A program made the translations under genes and the position numbers. Positions 1-11,300 of a stretch of 64,000 nt of DNA are shown in pieces. The stretch is from assembly GCF_051020765.1 (NCBI RefSeq), contig NW_027469084.1, positions 310,001 to 374,000 on the forward strand, written 5' to 3'. The stretch is from Lasioglossum baleicum (taxonomy: Eukaryota > Arthropoda > Insecta > Hymenoptera > Halictidae). Under the pieces are notes generated by a model. The model was not told the DNA's origin and did no database searches. It worked only from the letters and a program-made list of their open reading frames with translations. How positions within the stretch are numbered: position 1 is the first letter of the stretch; the number at the start of each line of letters is the position of its first letter.

Positions 1-9
1 GGGTCGACC

Positions 10-73
10 GGCAGGTCGCATCTTTGTAGAGGGGGGAGGGGATTATTGATCCACCTCGCCCCCGCGACCTGCC
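10..73. repeat. Inverted repeat 1 of the satellite unit (10 bp arms)
   Basis: GGCAGGTCGC at 10..19 and GCGACCTGCC at 64..73 are perfect reverse complements with a 44 bp spacer containing a G-rich run. Units whose left arm reads GGAAGGTCGC have lost one pair. Confidence 0.75.
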
Positions 74-106
74 AACCTCGGGGGCGCCTTAACGGCCAGC
101 CCCCCT

Positions 107-145
107 TGGCGGCGGTGGAAGTACTAAGTATTCCCACCGCCGCCA
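107..145. repeat. Inverted repeat 2 of the satellite unit (12 bp arms)
   Basis: TGGCGGCGGTGG at 107..118 and CCACCGCCGCCA at 134..145 are a perfect GC-rich stem with a 15 nt loop. Units at 966, 6751, 8680 (approximately) and 24109 (approximately) carry CCACGGCCGCCA, which breaks one pair. Confidence 0.8.
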
Positions 146-250
146 TTACGTCTGCGGCCCCTTACCGGGGGGCCGTCGGCCTCGTCGGGGTTGCCCCGCC
201 GATGCTGGCCTCCTGGCGGAGAGGGGGTCGGCTTCCCTCTCCCTCTCCGC

Positions 251-290
251 TGCCTCCTTCTGCGTTATCACAATCTCGCAGAAGGAGGCA
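251..290. repeat. Inverted repeat 3 of the satellite unit (14 bp arms)
   Basis: TGCCTCCTTCTGCG at 251..264 and CGCAGAAGGAGGCA at 277..290 form a perfect 14 bp stem with a 12 nt loop. It lies inside the R1 Pol fragment, where the two arms encode the ASFCE and QKEAA segments on the minus strand. It is present in nearly all units; single-arm changes occur at about 23392 and 49326, and a G-T-compatible change (CTTGCAG) occurs in the units at 32937..35238 and at about 49350. Confidence 0.85.
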
Positions 291-394
291 AACGCTGCTC
301 TTGACCTCTCGCTGCCGATCATGTGGTCGACCACGACCGGCAACGAGAGGTACATCCCAATAACGCCCCTTATGTCTCTGTGCGGCGCCGACCA

Positions 395-414
395 CGCTGG
401 ACATTCTTCCAGCG
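395..414. repeat. Inverted repeat 4 of the satellite unit (7 bp arms)
   Basis: CGCTGGA at 395..401 and TCCAGCG at 408..414 with a 6 nt loop. Some units have TTCAGCG in the right arm, which in RNA would keep a G-U pair. Others have TGCTGGA in the left arm. Confidence 0.6.
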
Positions 415-441
415 TATGGCGCGCAGACTCCTGGGCCTCCT

Positions 442-474
442 CGCAGTGGTGGCACTGCGATCCTCCCAGTGCCA
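442..474. repeat. Overlapping alternative hairpins over the R1 CCHC codons
   Basis: CGCAGTG (442..448) pairs with CACTGCG (453..459) through a 4 nt loop. Alternatively TGGCACTG (450..457) pairs with CAGTGCCA (467..474). The two stems share the middle segment and cannot form together. The segment encodes the first Cys and His residues of the R1 finger on the minus strand. Confidence 0.65.
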
Positions 475-647
475 GTTATGAACACACAGTTTGACGAAAC
501 GGCGGTATGCAGGTAATTTAACTTATGCGCATGCATTGCTGCAACTTGTGCTGTATAATTTAGAATTTTTGTTACCGCGGCACCCGATTTTTATACATGT
601 GCAAATACTCGTACACGCTGCATTGTATTTTCCTCCGCACGCGACAA

Positions 648-689
648 GGAGGGGACAGAGGCGAGTTCCGGCTAGCGTCTGTCCCCTCC
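648..689. repeat. Inverted repeat 6 of the satellite unit (12 bp arms)
   Basis: GGAGGGGACAGA at 648..659 and TCTGTCCCCTCC at 678..689 form a perfect stem with an 18 nt loop. It lies next to the AT-rich block, outside the R1 coding fragment. Several units (for example near 3570, 4534 and 14170) read GTGTGTCCCC in the right arm, and those near 5497 and 22848 read GATTGTGTCCCC. Confidence 0.8.
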
Positions 690-715
690 CCCCGTCCCAC
701 ACCACTGGTCGACCC

Positions 716-965
716 GCATAAAACTTAAAAATATGATAAAATAAAAGATAAAATCTATAAATGAAAACGTGTATAGATAAAATAGATCAAATAAAAGTCA
801 ATAAATAAACAAATAATAATAAGTAAATAAATACAATGGACAAACCACAACAAACATAAGAAGGGGGGGCAAAATAAAGGGGAATAAAAGATAAAGATGA
901 AATTTATAACATAGAATATAAAATATATATAGAATAAAATGAAATATTATAAAATAAAAGGAGGG
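716..965. repeat. AT-rich block of the satellite unit (first unit as example)
   Basis: About 250 bp with very few G/C apart from short G runs, built from imperfect ATAAA, AATAAT and GATAAA words. It is bounded by GGTCGACCC at 707..715 and its reverse complement GGGTCGACC at 966..974, so the block is flanked by a 9 bp inverted repeat. Long open frames on the minus strand here translate to low-complexity Phe/Ile/Tyr/Leu runs and are not genes. On the R1 (minus) strand the block is T-rich, so it is not a retrotransposon poly(A) tail. The LTR element is inserted in this block in another unit. Confidence 0.85.
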
Positions 966-3900
966 GGGTCGACCGGCAGGTCGCATCTTTGTAGAGGGGG
1001 GGGATTATTGCACCACCTCGCCCCCGCGACCTGCCAACCTCGGGGGCGCCTTAACGGCCAGCCCCCCTTGGCGGCGGTGGAAGTACTAAGTATTCCCACG
1101 GCCGCCATTACGTCTGCGGCCCCTTACCGGGGGGCCGTCGGCTTCGTCGGGGTTGCCCCGCCGATGCTAGCCTCCTGGCGGAGAGTGGTAGGCTTCCCTC
1201 TCCCTCTCCGCTGCCTCCTTCTGCGTTATCATAATCTCGCAGAAGGAGGCAAACGCTGCTCTTGACCTCTCGCTGCCGATCATGTGGTCGACCGCGACCG
1301 GCAACGAGAGGTACATCCCAATAACGCCCCTTAGGTCCCCGCGCGGCTCCGACCATGCTGGACATTCTTCCAGCGTATGGCGCGCAGAGTCCTGGGCCTC
1401 CTCGCAGTGGTGGCACTGCGATCCTCCCAGTGCCAGTTATGAACACACAGTTTGAGGAAACGGCGGTATGCAGGTAATTTAACTTATGCGCATGCATTGC
1501 TGCAACTTGTGCTGTATAATTTAGAATTTTTGTTACCGCGGCATCCGATTTTTATACATGTGCAAACACTCGTACACGCTGCATTGTATTTTCTTCCGCA
1601 CGCGACAAGGAGGGGACAGAGGCGAGTTCCGGCTAGCGTCTGTCCCCTCCCCCCGTCCCACCCCCCTGGTCGACCCGCATAAAACTTAAAAATATGATAA
1701 AATAAAAGATAAAATCTATAAATGAAAACGTGTATAGATAAAATAGATCAAATAAAAGTCAATAAATAAACAAATAATAATAAGTAAATAAATACAATGG
1801 ACAAACCACAACAAACATAAGAAGGGGGGCAAAATAAAGGGGAATGAAAGATAAAGATGAAATTTATAATATAGAATATAAAATATATATAGATTAAAAT
1901 GAAATATTATAAAATAAAAGGAGGGGGGTCGACCGGCAGGTCGCATCTTTGTAGAGGGGGGGAGGGGATTATCGATCCACCTCGCCCCCGCGACCTGCCA
2001 ACCTCGGGGGCGCCTTAACGGCCAGCCCCCCTTGGCGGCGGTGGAAGTACTAAGTATTCCCACCGCCGCCATTACGTCTGCGGCCCCTTACCGGGGGGCC
2101 GTCGGCCTCGTCGGGGTTGCCCCGCCGATGCTAGCCTCCTGGCGGAGAGAGGGTCGGCTTCCCTCTCCCTCTCCGCTGCCTCCTTCTGCGTTATCATAAT
2201 CTCGCAGAAGGAGGCAAACGCTGCTCTTGACCTCTCGCTGCCGATCATGTGGTCGACCGCGACCGGCAACGAGAGGTACATCCCAATAACGCCCCTTAGG
2301 TCCACGCGCGGCGCCGACCATGCTGGACATTCTTCCAGCGTATGGCGCGCAGAGTCCTGGGCCTCCTCGCAGTGGTGGCACTGCGATCCTCCCAGTGCCA
2401 GTTATGAACACACAGTTTGAGGAAACGGCGGTATGCAGGTAATTTAACTTATGCGCATGCATTGCTGCAACTTGTGCTGTATAATTTAGAATTTTTGTTA
2501 CCGCGGCATCCGATTTTTATACATGTGCAAATACTCGTACACGCTGCATTGTATTTTCTTCCGCACGCGACAAGGAGGGGACAGAGGCGAGTTCTGGCTA
2601 GCGTCTGTCCCCTCCCCCCGTCCCACCCCCCTTTTCGAGCCGCATAAAACTTAAAAATATGATAAAATAAAAGATAAAATCTATAAATGAAAACGTGTAT
2701 AGATAAAATAGATCAAATAAAAGTCAATAAATAAACAAATAATAATAAGTAAATAAATACAATGGACAAACCACGACAAACATAAGAAGGGGGGCAAAAT
2801 AAAGGGGAATAAAAGATAAAGATGAAATTTATAATATAGAATATAAAATATATATAGAATAAAATGAAATATTATAAAATAAAAGGACGGGGGTCGACCG
2901 GCAGGTCGCATCTTTGTAGAGGGGGGGAGGGGATTATTGCTCCACCTCGCCCCCCGCGACCTGCCCACCTCGGGGGCGCCTTAACGGCCAGCCCCCCTTG
3001 GCGGCGGTGGAAGTACTAAGTATTCCCACCGCCGCCATTACGTCTGCGGCCCCTTACCGGGGGGCCGTCGGCCTCGTCGGGGTTGCCCCGCCGATGCTAG
3101 CCTCCTGGCGGAGAGTGGTCGGCTTCCCTCTCCCTCTCCGCTGCCTCCTTCTGCGTTATCACAATCTCGCAGAAGGAGGCAAACGCTGCTCTTGACCTCT
3201 CGCTGCCGATCATGTGGTCGACCACGACCGGCAACGAGAGGTCCATCCCAATAACGCCCCTTAGGTCTCTGCGCGGCGCCGACCACGCTGGACATTCTTT
3301 CAGCGTATGGCGCGCAGAGTCCTGGGCCTCCTCGCAGTGGTGGCACTGCGATCCTCCCAGTGCCAGTTATGAACACACAGTTTGAGGAAACGGCGGTATG
3401 CAGGTAATTAAACTTATGCGCATGCATTGCTGCAACTTGTGCTGTATAATTTAGAATTTTTGTTACCGCGCCATCCGATTTTTATACATGTGCAAATACT
3501 CGTACAGGCTGCATTGTATTTTCTTCCGCACGCGACAAGGAGGGGACAGAGGCGAGTTCCGGCTAGCGTGTGTCCCCTCCCCCCGTCCCACCCCCCTGGT
3601 CGACCCGCATAAAACTTAAAAATATGATAAAATAAAAGATAAAATCTATAAATGAAAACGTGTATACATAGAATAGATCAAATAAAAGTCAATAAATAAA
3701 CAAATAATAATAAGTAAATAAATACAATGGACAAACCACAACAAACATAAGAAGGGGGGCAAAATAAAGGGGAATAAAAGATAAAGATGAAATTTATAAT
3801 ATAGAATATAAAATATATATAGATTAAAATGAAATATTATAAAATAAAAGGACGGGGGTCGACCGGCAGGTCGCATCTTTGTAGAGGGGGGGAGGGGATT

Positions 3901-5026
3901 ATTGATCCACCTCGCCCCCGCGACCTGCCAACCTCGGGGGCGCCTTAACGGCCAGCCCCCCTTGGCGGCGGTGGAAGTACTAAGTATTCCCACCGCCGCC
4001 ATTACGTCTGCGGCCCCTTACCGGGGGGCCGTCGGCATCGTCGGGGTTGCCCCGCCGATGCTGGCCTCCTGGCGGAGAGGGGGTCGGCTTCCCTCTCCCT
4101 CTCCGCTGCCTCCTTCTGCGTTATCACAATCTCGCAGAAGGAGGCAAACGCTGCTCTTGACCTCTCGCTGCCGATCATGTGGTCGACCACGACCGGCAAC
4201 GAGAGGTCCCTCCCAATAACGCCCCTTATGTCTCTGTGCGGCGCCGACCACGCTGGACATTCTTCCAGCGTATGGCGCGCAGACTCCTGGGCCTCCTCGC
4301 AGTGGTGGCACTGCGATCCTCCCAGTGCCAGTTATGAACACACAGTTTGACGAAACGGCGGTATGCAGGTAATTTAACTTATGCGCATGCATTGCTGCAA
4401 CTTGTGCTGTATAATTTAGAATTTTTGTTACCGCGGCACCCGATTTTTATACATGTGCAAATACTCGTACACGCTGCATTGTATTTTCCTCCGCACGCGA
4501 CAAGGAGGGGACAGAGGCGAGTTCCGGCTAGCGTGTGTCCCCTCCCCCCGTCCCACCCCCCTGGTCGACCCGCATAAAACTTAAAAATATGATAAAATAA
4601 AAGATAAAATCTATAAATGAAAACGTGTATACATAGAATAGATCAAATAAAAGTCAATAAATAAACAAATAATAATAAGTAAATAAATACAATGGACAAA
4701 CCACAACAAACATAAGAAGGGGGGCAAAATAAAGGGGAATAAAAGATAAAGATGAAATTTATAATATAGAATATAAAATATATATAGAATAAAATGAAAT
4801 ATTATAAAATAAAAGGACGGGGGTCGACCGGAAGGTCGCATCTTTGTAGAGGGGGGGAGGGGATTATTGCTCCACCTCGCCCCCCGCGACCTGCCCACCT
4901 CGGGGGCGCCTTAACGGCCAGCCCCCCTTGGCGGCGGTGGAAGTACTAAGTATTCCCACCGCCGCCATTACGTCTGCGGCCCCTTACCGGGGGGCCGTCG
5001 GCCTCGTCGGGGTTGCCCCGCCGATG

Positions 5027-5308
5027 CTAGCCTCCTGGCGGAGAGTGGTCGGCTTCCCTCTCCCTCTCCGCTGCCTCCTTCTGCGTTATCATAATCTCGC
5101 AGAAGGAGGCAAACGCTGCTCTTGACCTCTCGCTGCCGATCATGTGGTCGACCGCGACCGGCAACGAGAGGTACATCCCAATAACGCCCCTTAGGTCCCC
5201 GCGCGGCGCCGACCATGCTGGACATTCTTCCAGCGTATGGCGCGCAGAGTCCTGGGCCTCCTCGCAGTGGTGGCACTGCGATCCTCCCAGTGCCAGATAT
5301 GAACACAC
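5027..5308 (-). pseudogene. R1-clade non-LTR retrotransposon Pol C-terminus (fossil fragment in a satellite unit)
   Basis: About 93 codons are open. The frame shows a CCHC finger, C-x2-C-x8-H-x4-C (residues 12, 15, 24, 29 of the frame), followed by P-A-W, then a helical segment with FASFCE and QKEAAERERE. This is the typical end of R1-type Pol proteins downstream of the reverse transcriptase. Everything upstream (endonuclease, RT) is missing and the frame hits TAA at about 5339, so this is a 5'-truncated remnant; its first codon is GTG and is not a real start. Thirteen further units keep the same open frame: 6952..7233, 10807..11088, 12732..13013, 17555..17836, 21413..21694, 27198..27479, 30089..30370, 31053..31334, 47348..47629, 50241..50522, 55063..55344, 56991..57272 and 61811..62092. 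In the other units a TAT codon at frame position 4 is TAA, but the finger-coding part stays open. The family call rests on motif recognition. Confidence 0.8.
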
Positions 5309-8300
5309 AGTTTGAGGAAACGGCGGTATGCAGGTAATTTAACTTATGCGCATGCATTGCTGCAACTTGTGCTGTATAATTTAGAATTTTTGTTACCGCG
5401 GCATCCGATTTTTATACATGTGCAAACACTCGTACACGCTGCATTGTATTTTCTTCCGCACGCGACAAGGAGGGGACAGAGGCGAGTTCCGGCTAGATTG
5501 TGTCCCCTCCCCCCGTCCCACCCCCCTGGTCGACCCGCATAAAACTTAAAAATATGATAAAATAAAAGATAAAATCTATAAATGAAAACGTGTATAGATA
5601 AAATAGATCAAATAAAAGTCAATAAATAAACAAATAATAATAAGTAAATAAATACAATGGACAAACCACAACAAACATAAGAAGGGGGGCAAAATAAAGG
5701 GGAATAAAAGATAAAGATGAAATTTATAATATAGAATATAAAATATATATAGATTAAAATGAAATATTATAAAATAAAAGGACGGGGGTCGACCGGCAGG
5801 TCGCATCTTTGTAGAGGGGGGAGGGGATTATTGATCCACCTCGCCCCCGCGACCTGCCAACCTCGGGGGCGCCTTAACGGCCAGCCCCCCTTGGCGGCGG
5901 TGGAAGTACTAAGTATTCCCACCGCCGCCATTACGTCTGCGGCCCCTTACCGGGGGGCCGTCGGCCTCGTCGGGGTTGCCCCGCCGATGCTGGCCTCCTG
6001 GCGGAGAGGGGGTCGGCTTCCCTCTCCCTCTCCGCTGCCTCCTTCTGCGTTATCACAATCTCGCAGAAGGAGGCAAACGCTGCTCTTGACCTCTCGCTGC
6101 CGATCATGTGGTCGACCACGACCGGCAACGAGAGGTACATCCCAATAACGCCCCTTATGTCTCTGTGCGGCGCCGACCACGCTGGACATTCTTCCAGCGT
6201 ATGGCGCGCAGACTCCTGGGCCTCCTCGCAGTGGTGGCACTGCGATCCTCCCAGTGCCAGTTATGAACACACAGTTTGACGAAACGGCGGTATGCAGGTA
6301 ATTTAACTTATGCGCATGCATTGCTGCAACTTGTGCTGTATAATTTAGAATTTTTGTTACCGCGGCACCCGATTTTTATACATGTGCAAATACTCGTACA
6401 CGCTGCATTGTATTTTCCTCCGCACGCGACAAGGAGGGGACAGAGGCGAGTTCCGGCTAGCGTCTGTCCCCTCCCCCCGTCCCACACCACTGGTCGACCC
6501 GCATAAAACTTAAAAATATGATAAAATAAAAGATAAAATCTATAAATGAAAACGTGTATAGATAAAATAGATCAAATAAAAGTCAATAAATAAACAAATA
6601 ATAATAAGTAAATAAATACAATGGACAAACCACAACAAACATAAGAAGGGGGGGCAAAATAAAGGGGAATAAAAGATAAAGATGAAATTTATAACATAGA
6701 ATATAAAATATATATAGAATAAAATGAAATATTATAAAATAAAAGGACGGGGGTCGACCGGAAGGTCGCATCTTTGTAGAGGGGGGGGATTATTGCACCA
6801 CCTCGCCCCCGCGACCTGCCAACCTCGGGGGCGCCTTAACGGCCAGCCCCCCTTGGCGGCGGTGGAAGTACTAAGTATTCCCACGGCCGCCATTACGTCT
6901 GCGGCCCCTTACCGGGGGGCCGTCGGCTTCGTCGGGGTTGCCCCGCCGATGCTAGCCTCCTGGCGGAGAGTGGTAGGCTTCCCTCTCCCTCTCCGCTGCC
7001 TCCTTCTGCGTTATCATAATCTCGCAGAAGGAGGCAAACGCTGCTCTTGACCTCTCGCTGCCGATCATGTGGTCGACCGCGACCGGCAACGAGAGGTACA
7101 TCCCAATAACGCCCCTTAGGTCCCCGCGCGGCGCCGACCATGCTGGACATTCTTCCAGCGTATGGCGCGCAGAGTCCTGGGCCTCCTCGCAGTGGTGGCA
7201 CTGCGATCCTCCCAGTGCCAGATATGAACACACAGTTTGAGGAAACGGCGGTATGCAGGTAATTTAACTTATGCGCATGCATTGCTGCAACTTGTGCTGT
7301 ATAATTTAGAATTTTTGTTACCGCGGCATCCGATTTTTATACATGTGCAAACACTCGTACACGCTGCATTGTATTTTCTTCCGCACGCGACAAGGAGGGG
7401 ACAGAGGCGAGTTCCGGCTAGCGTCTGTCCCCTCCCCCCGTCCCACCCCCCTGGTCGACCCGTATAAAACTTAAAAATATGATAAAATAAAAGATAAAGT
7501 CTATAAATGAAAACGTGTATAGATAAAATAGATCAAATAAAAGTCAATAAATAAACAAATAATAATAAGTAAATAAATACAATGGACAAACCACGACAAA
7601 CATAAGAAGGGGGGCAAAATAAAGGGGAATAAAAGATAAAGATGAAATTTATAATATAGAATATAAAATATATATAGAATAAAATGAAATATTATAAAAT
7701 AAAAGGACGGGGGTCGACCGGCAGGTCGCATCTTTGTAGAGGGGGGAGGGGATTATTGATCCACCTCGCCCCCGCGACCTGCCAACCTCGGGGGCGCCTT
7801 AACGGCCAGCCCCCCTTGGCGGCGGTGGAAGTACTAAGTATTCCCACCGCCGCCATTACGTCTGCGGCCCCTTACCGGGGGGCCGTCGGCCTCGTCGGGG
7901 TTGCCCCGCCGATGCTGGCCTCCTGGCGGAGAGGGGGTCGGCTTCCCTCTCCCTCTCCGCTGCCTCCTTCTGCGTTATCACAATCTCGCAGAAGGAGGCA
8001 AACGCTGCTCTTGACCTCTCGCTGCCGATCAAGTGGTCGACCACGACCGGCAACGAGAGGTACATCCCAATAACGCCCCTTATGTCTCTGTGCGGCGCCG
8101 ACCACGCTGGACATTCTTCCAGCGTATGGCGCGCAGACTCCTGGGCCTCCTCGCAGTGGTGGCACTGCGATCCTCCCAGTGCCAGTTATGAACACACAGT
8201 TTGACGAAACGGCGGTATGCAGGTAATTTAACTTATGCGCATGCATTGCTGCAACTTGTGCTGTATAATTTAGAATTTTTGTTACCGCGGCACCCGATTT

Positions 8301-11300
8301 TTATACATGTGCAAATACTCGTACACGCTGCATTGTATTTTCCTCCGCACGCGACAAGGAGGGGACAGAGGCGAGTTCCGGCTAGCGTCTGTCCCCTCCC
8401 CCCGTCCCACACCCCTGGTCGACCCGCATAAAACTTAAAAATATGATAAAATAAAAGATAAAATCTATAAATGAAAACGTGTATAGATAAAATAGATCAA
8501 ATAAAAGTCAATAAATAAACAAATAATAATAAGTAAATAAATACAATGGACAAACCACAACAAACATAAGAAGGGGGGGCAAAATAAAGGGGAATAAAAG
8601 ATAAAGATGAAATTTATAACATAGAATATAAAATATATATAGAATAAAATGAAATATTATAAAATAAAAGGAGGGGGGTCGACCGGCAGGTCGCATCTTT
8701 GTAGAGGGGGGGGATTATTGCACCACCTCGCCCCCGCGACCTGCCAACCTCGGGGGCGCCTTAACGGCCAGCCCCCCTTGGCGGCGGTGGAAGTACTAAG
8801 TATTCCCACGGCCGCCATTACGTCTGCGGCCCCTTACCGGGGGGCCGTCGGCTTCGTCGGGGTTGCCCCGCCGATGCTAGCCTCCTGGCGGAGAGTGGTA
8901 GGCTTCCCTCTCCCTCTCCGCTGCCTCCTTCTGCGTTATCATAATCTCGCAGAAGGAGGCAAACGCTGCTCTTGACCTCTCGCTGCCGATCATGTGGTCG
9001 ACCGCGACCGGCAACGAGAGGTACATCCCAATAACGCCCCTTAGGTCCCCGCGCGGCTCCGACCATGCTGGACATTCTTCCAGCGTATGGCGCGCAGAGT
9101 CCTGGGCCTCCTCGCAGTGGTGGCACTGCGATCCTCCCAGTGCCAGTTATGAACACACAGTTTGAGGAAACGGCGGTATGCAGGTAATTTAACTTATGCG
9201 CATGCATTGCTGCAACTTGTGCTGTATAATTTAGAATTTTTGTTACCGCGGCATCCGATTTTTAGACATGTGCAAACACTCGTACACGCTGCATTGTATT
9301 TTCTTCCGCACGCGACAAGGAGGGGACAGAGGCGAGTTCCGGCTAGCGTCTGTCCCCTCCCCCCGTCCCACCCCCCTTTTCGAGCCGCATAAAACTTAAA
9401 AATATGATAAAATAAAAGATAAAATCTATAAATGAAAACGTGTATAGATAAAATAGATCAAATAAAAGTCAATAAATAAACAAATAATAATAAGTAAATA
9501 AATACAATGGACAAACCACGACAAACATAAGAAGGGGGGCAAAATAAAGGGGAATAAAAGATAAAGATGAAATTTATAATATAGAATATAAAATATATAT
9601 AGAATAAAATGAAATATTATAAAATAAAAGGACGGGGGTCGACCGGCAGGTCGCATCTTTGTAGAGGGGGGGAGGGGATTATTGCTCCACCTCGCCCCCC
9701 GCGACCTGCCCACCTCGGGGGCGCCTTAACGGCCAGCCCCCCTTGGCGGCGGTGGAAGTACTAAGTATTCCCACCGCCGCCATTACGTCTGCGGCCCCTT
9801 ACCGGGGGGCCGTCGGCCTCGTCGGAGTTGCCCCGCCGATGCTAGCCTCCTGGCGGAGAGTGGTCGGCTTCCCTCTCCCTCTCCGCTGCCTCCTTCTGCG
9901 TTATCACAATCTCGCAGAAGGAGGCAAACGCTGCTCTTGACCTCTCGCTGCCGATCATGTGGTCGACCACGACCGGCAACGAGAGGTCCATCCCAATAAC
10001 GCCCCTTATGTCTCTGTGCGGCGCCGACCACGCTGGACATTCTTTCAGCGTATGGCGCGCAGACTCCTGGGCCTCCTCGCAGTGGTGGCACTGCGATCCT
10101 CCCAGTGCCAGTTATGAACACACAGTTTGACGAAACGGCGGTATGCAGGTAATTTAACTTATGCGCATGCATTGCTGCAACTTGTGCTGTATAATTTAGA
10201 ATTTTTGTTACCGCGGCATCCGATTTTTATACATGTGCAAATACTCGTACACGCTGCATTGTATTTTCCTCCGCACGCGACAAGGAGGGGACAGAGGCGA
10301 GTTCCGGCTAGCGTCTGTCCCCTCCCCCCGTCCCACCCCCCTGGTCGACCCGCATAAAACTTAAAAATATGATAAAATAAAAGATAAAATCTATAAATGA
10401 AAACGTGTATAGATAAAATAGATCAAATAAAAGTCAATAAATAAACAAATAATAATAAGTAAGTAAATACAATGGACAAACCACGACAAACATAAGAAGG
10501 GGGGCAAAATAAAGGGGAATAAAAGATAAAGATGAAATTTATAATATAGAATATAAAATATATATAGAATAAAATGAAATATTATAAAATAAAAGGACGG
10601 GGGTCGACCGGAAGGTCGCATCTTTGTAGAGGGGGGGAGGGGATTATTGCTCCACCTCGCCCCCCGCGACCTGCCCACCTCGGGGGCGCCTTAACGGCCA
10701 GCCCCCCTTGGCGGCGGTGGAAGTACTAAGTATTCCCACCGCCGCCATTACGTCTGCGGCCCCTTACCGGGGGGCGGTCGGCCTCGTCGGGGTTGCCCCG
10801 CCGATGCTAGCCTCCTGGCGGAGAGTGGTCGGCTTCCCTCTCCCTCTCCGCTGCCTCCTTCTGCGTTATCATAATCTCGCAGAAGGAGGCAAACGCTGCT
10901 CTTGACCTCTCGCTGCCGATCATGTGGTCGACCGCGACCGGCAACGAGAGGTACATCCCAATAACGCCCCTTAGGTCCCCGCGCGGCGCCGACCATGCTG
11001 GACATTCTTCCAGCGTATGGCGCGCAGAGTCCTGGGCCTCCTCGCAGTGGTGGCACTGCGATCCTCCCAGTGCCAGATATGAACACACAGTTTGAGGAAA
11101 CGGCGGTATGCAGGTAATTTAATTTATGCGCATGCATTGCTGCAACTTGTGCTGTATAATTTAGAATTTTTGTTACCGCGGCATCCGATTTTTATACATG
11201 TGCAAACACTCGTAAACGCTGCATTGTATTTTCTTCCGCACGCGACAAGGAGGGGACAGAGGCGAGTTCCGGCTAGCGTCTGTCCCCTCCCCCCGTCCCC

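Noticed and set aside
46..363. Plus-strand frames of 65-129 codons repeated in every unit (for example 46..363, 939..1265, 5759..6148)
   Set aside because: They lie opposite the R1 fragment and cover inverted repeats and GC-rich runs. The translations are Arg/Pro/Ser-rich with no domain, and the frames recur only because the DNA repeats.
798..986. Minus-strand frames of 62-118 codons with strings of Phe, Ile, Tyr and Leu over the AT-rich block
   Set aside because: They look like membrane proteins but are low-complexity translations of ATAAA-type DNA.
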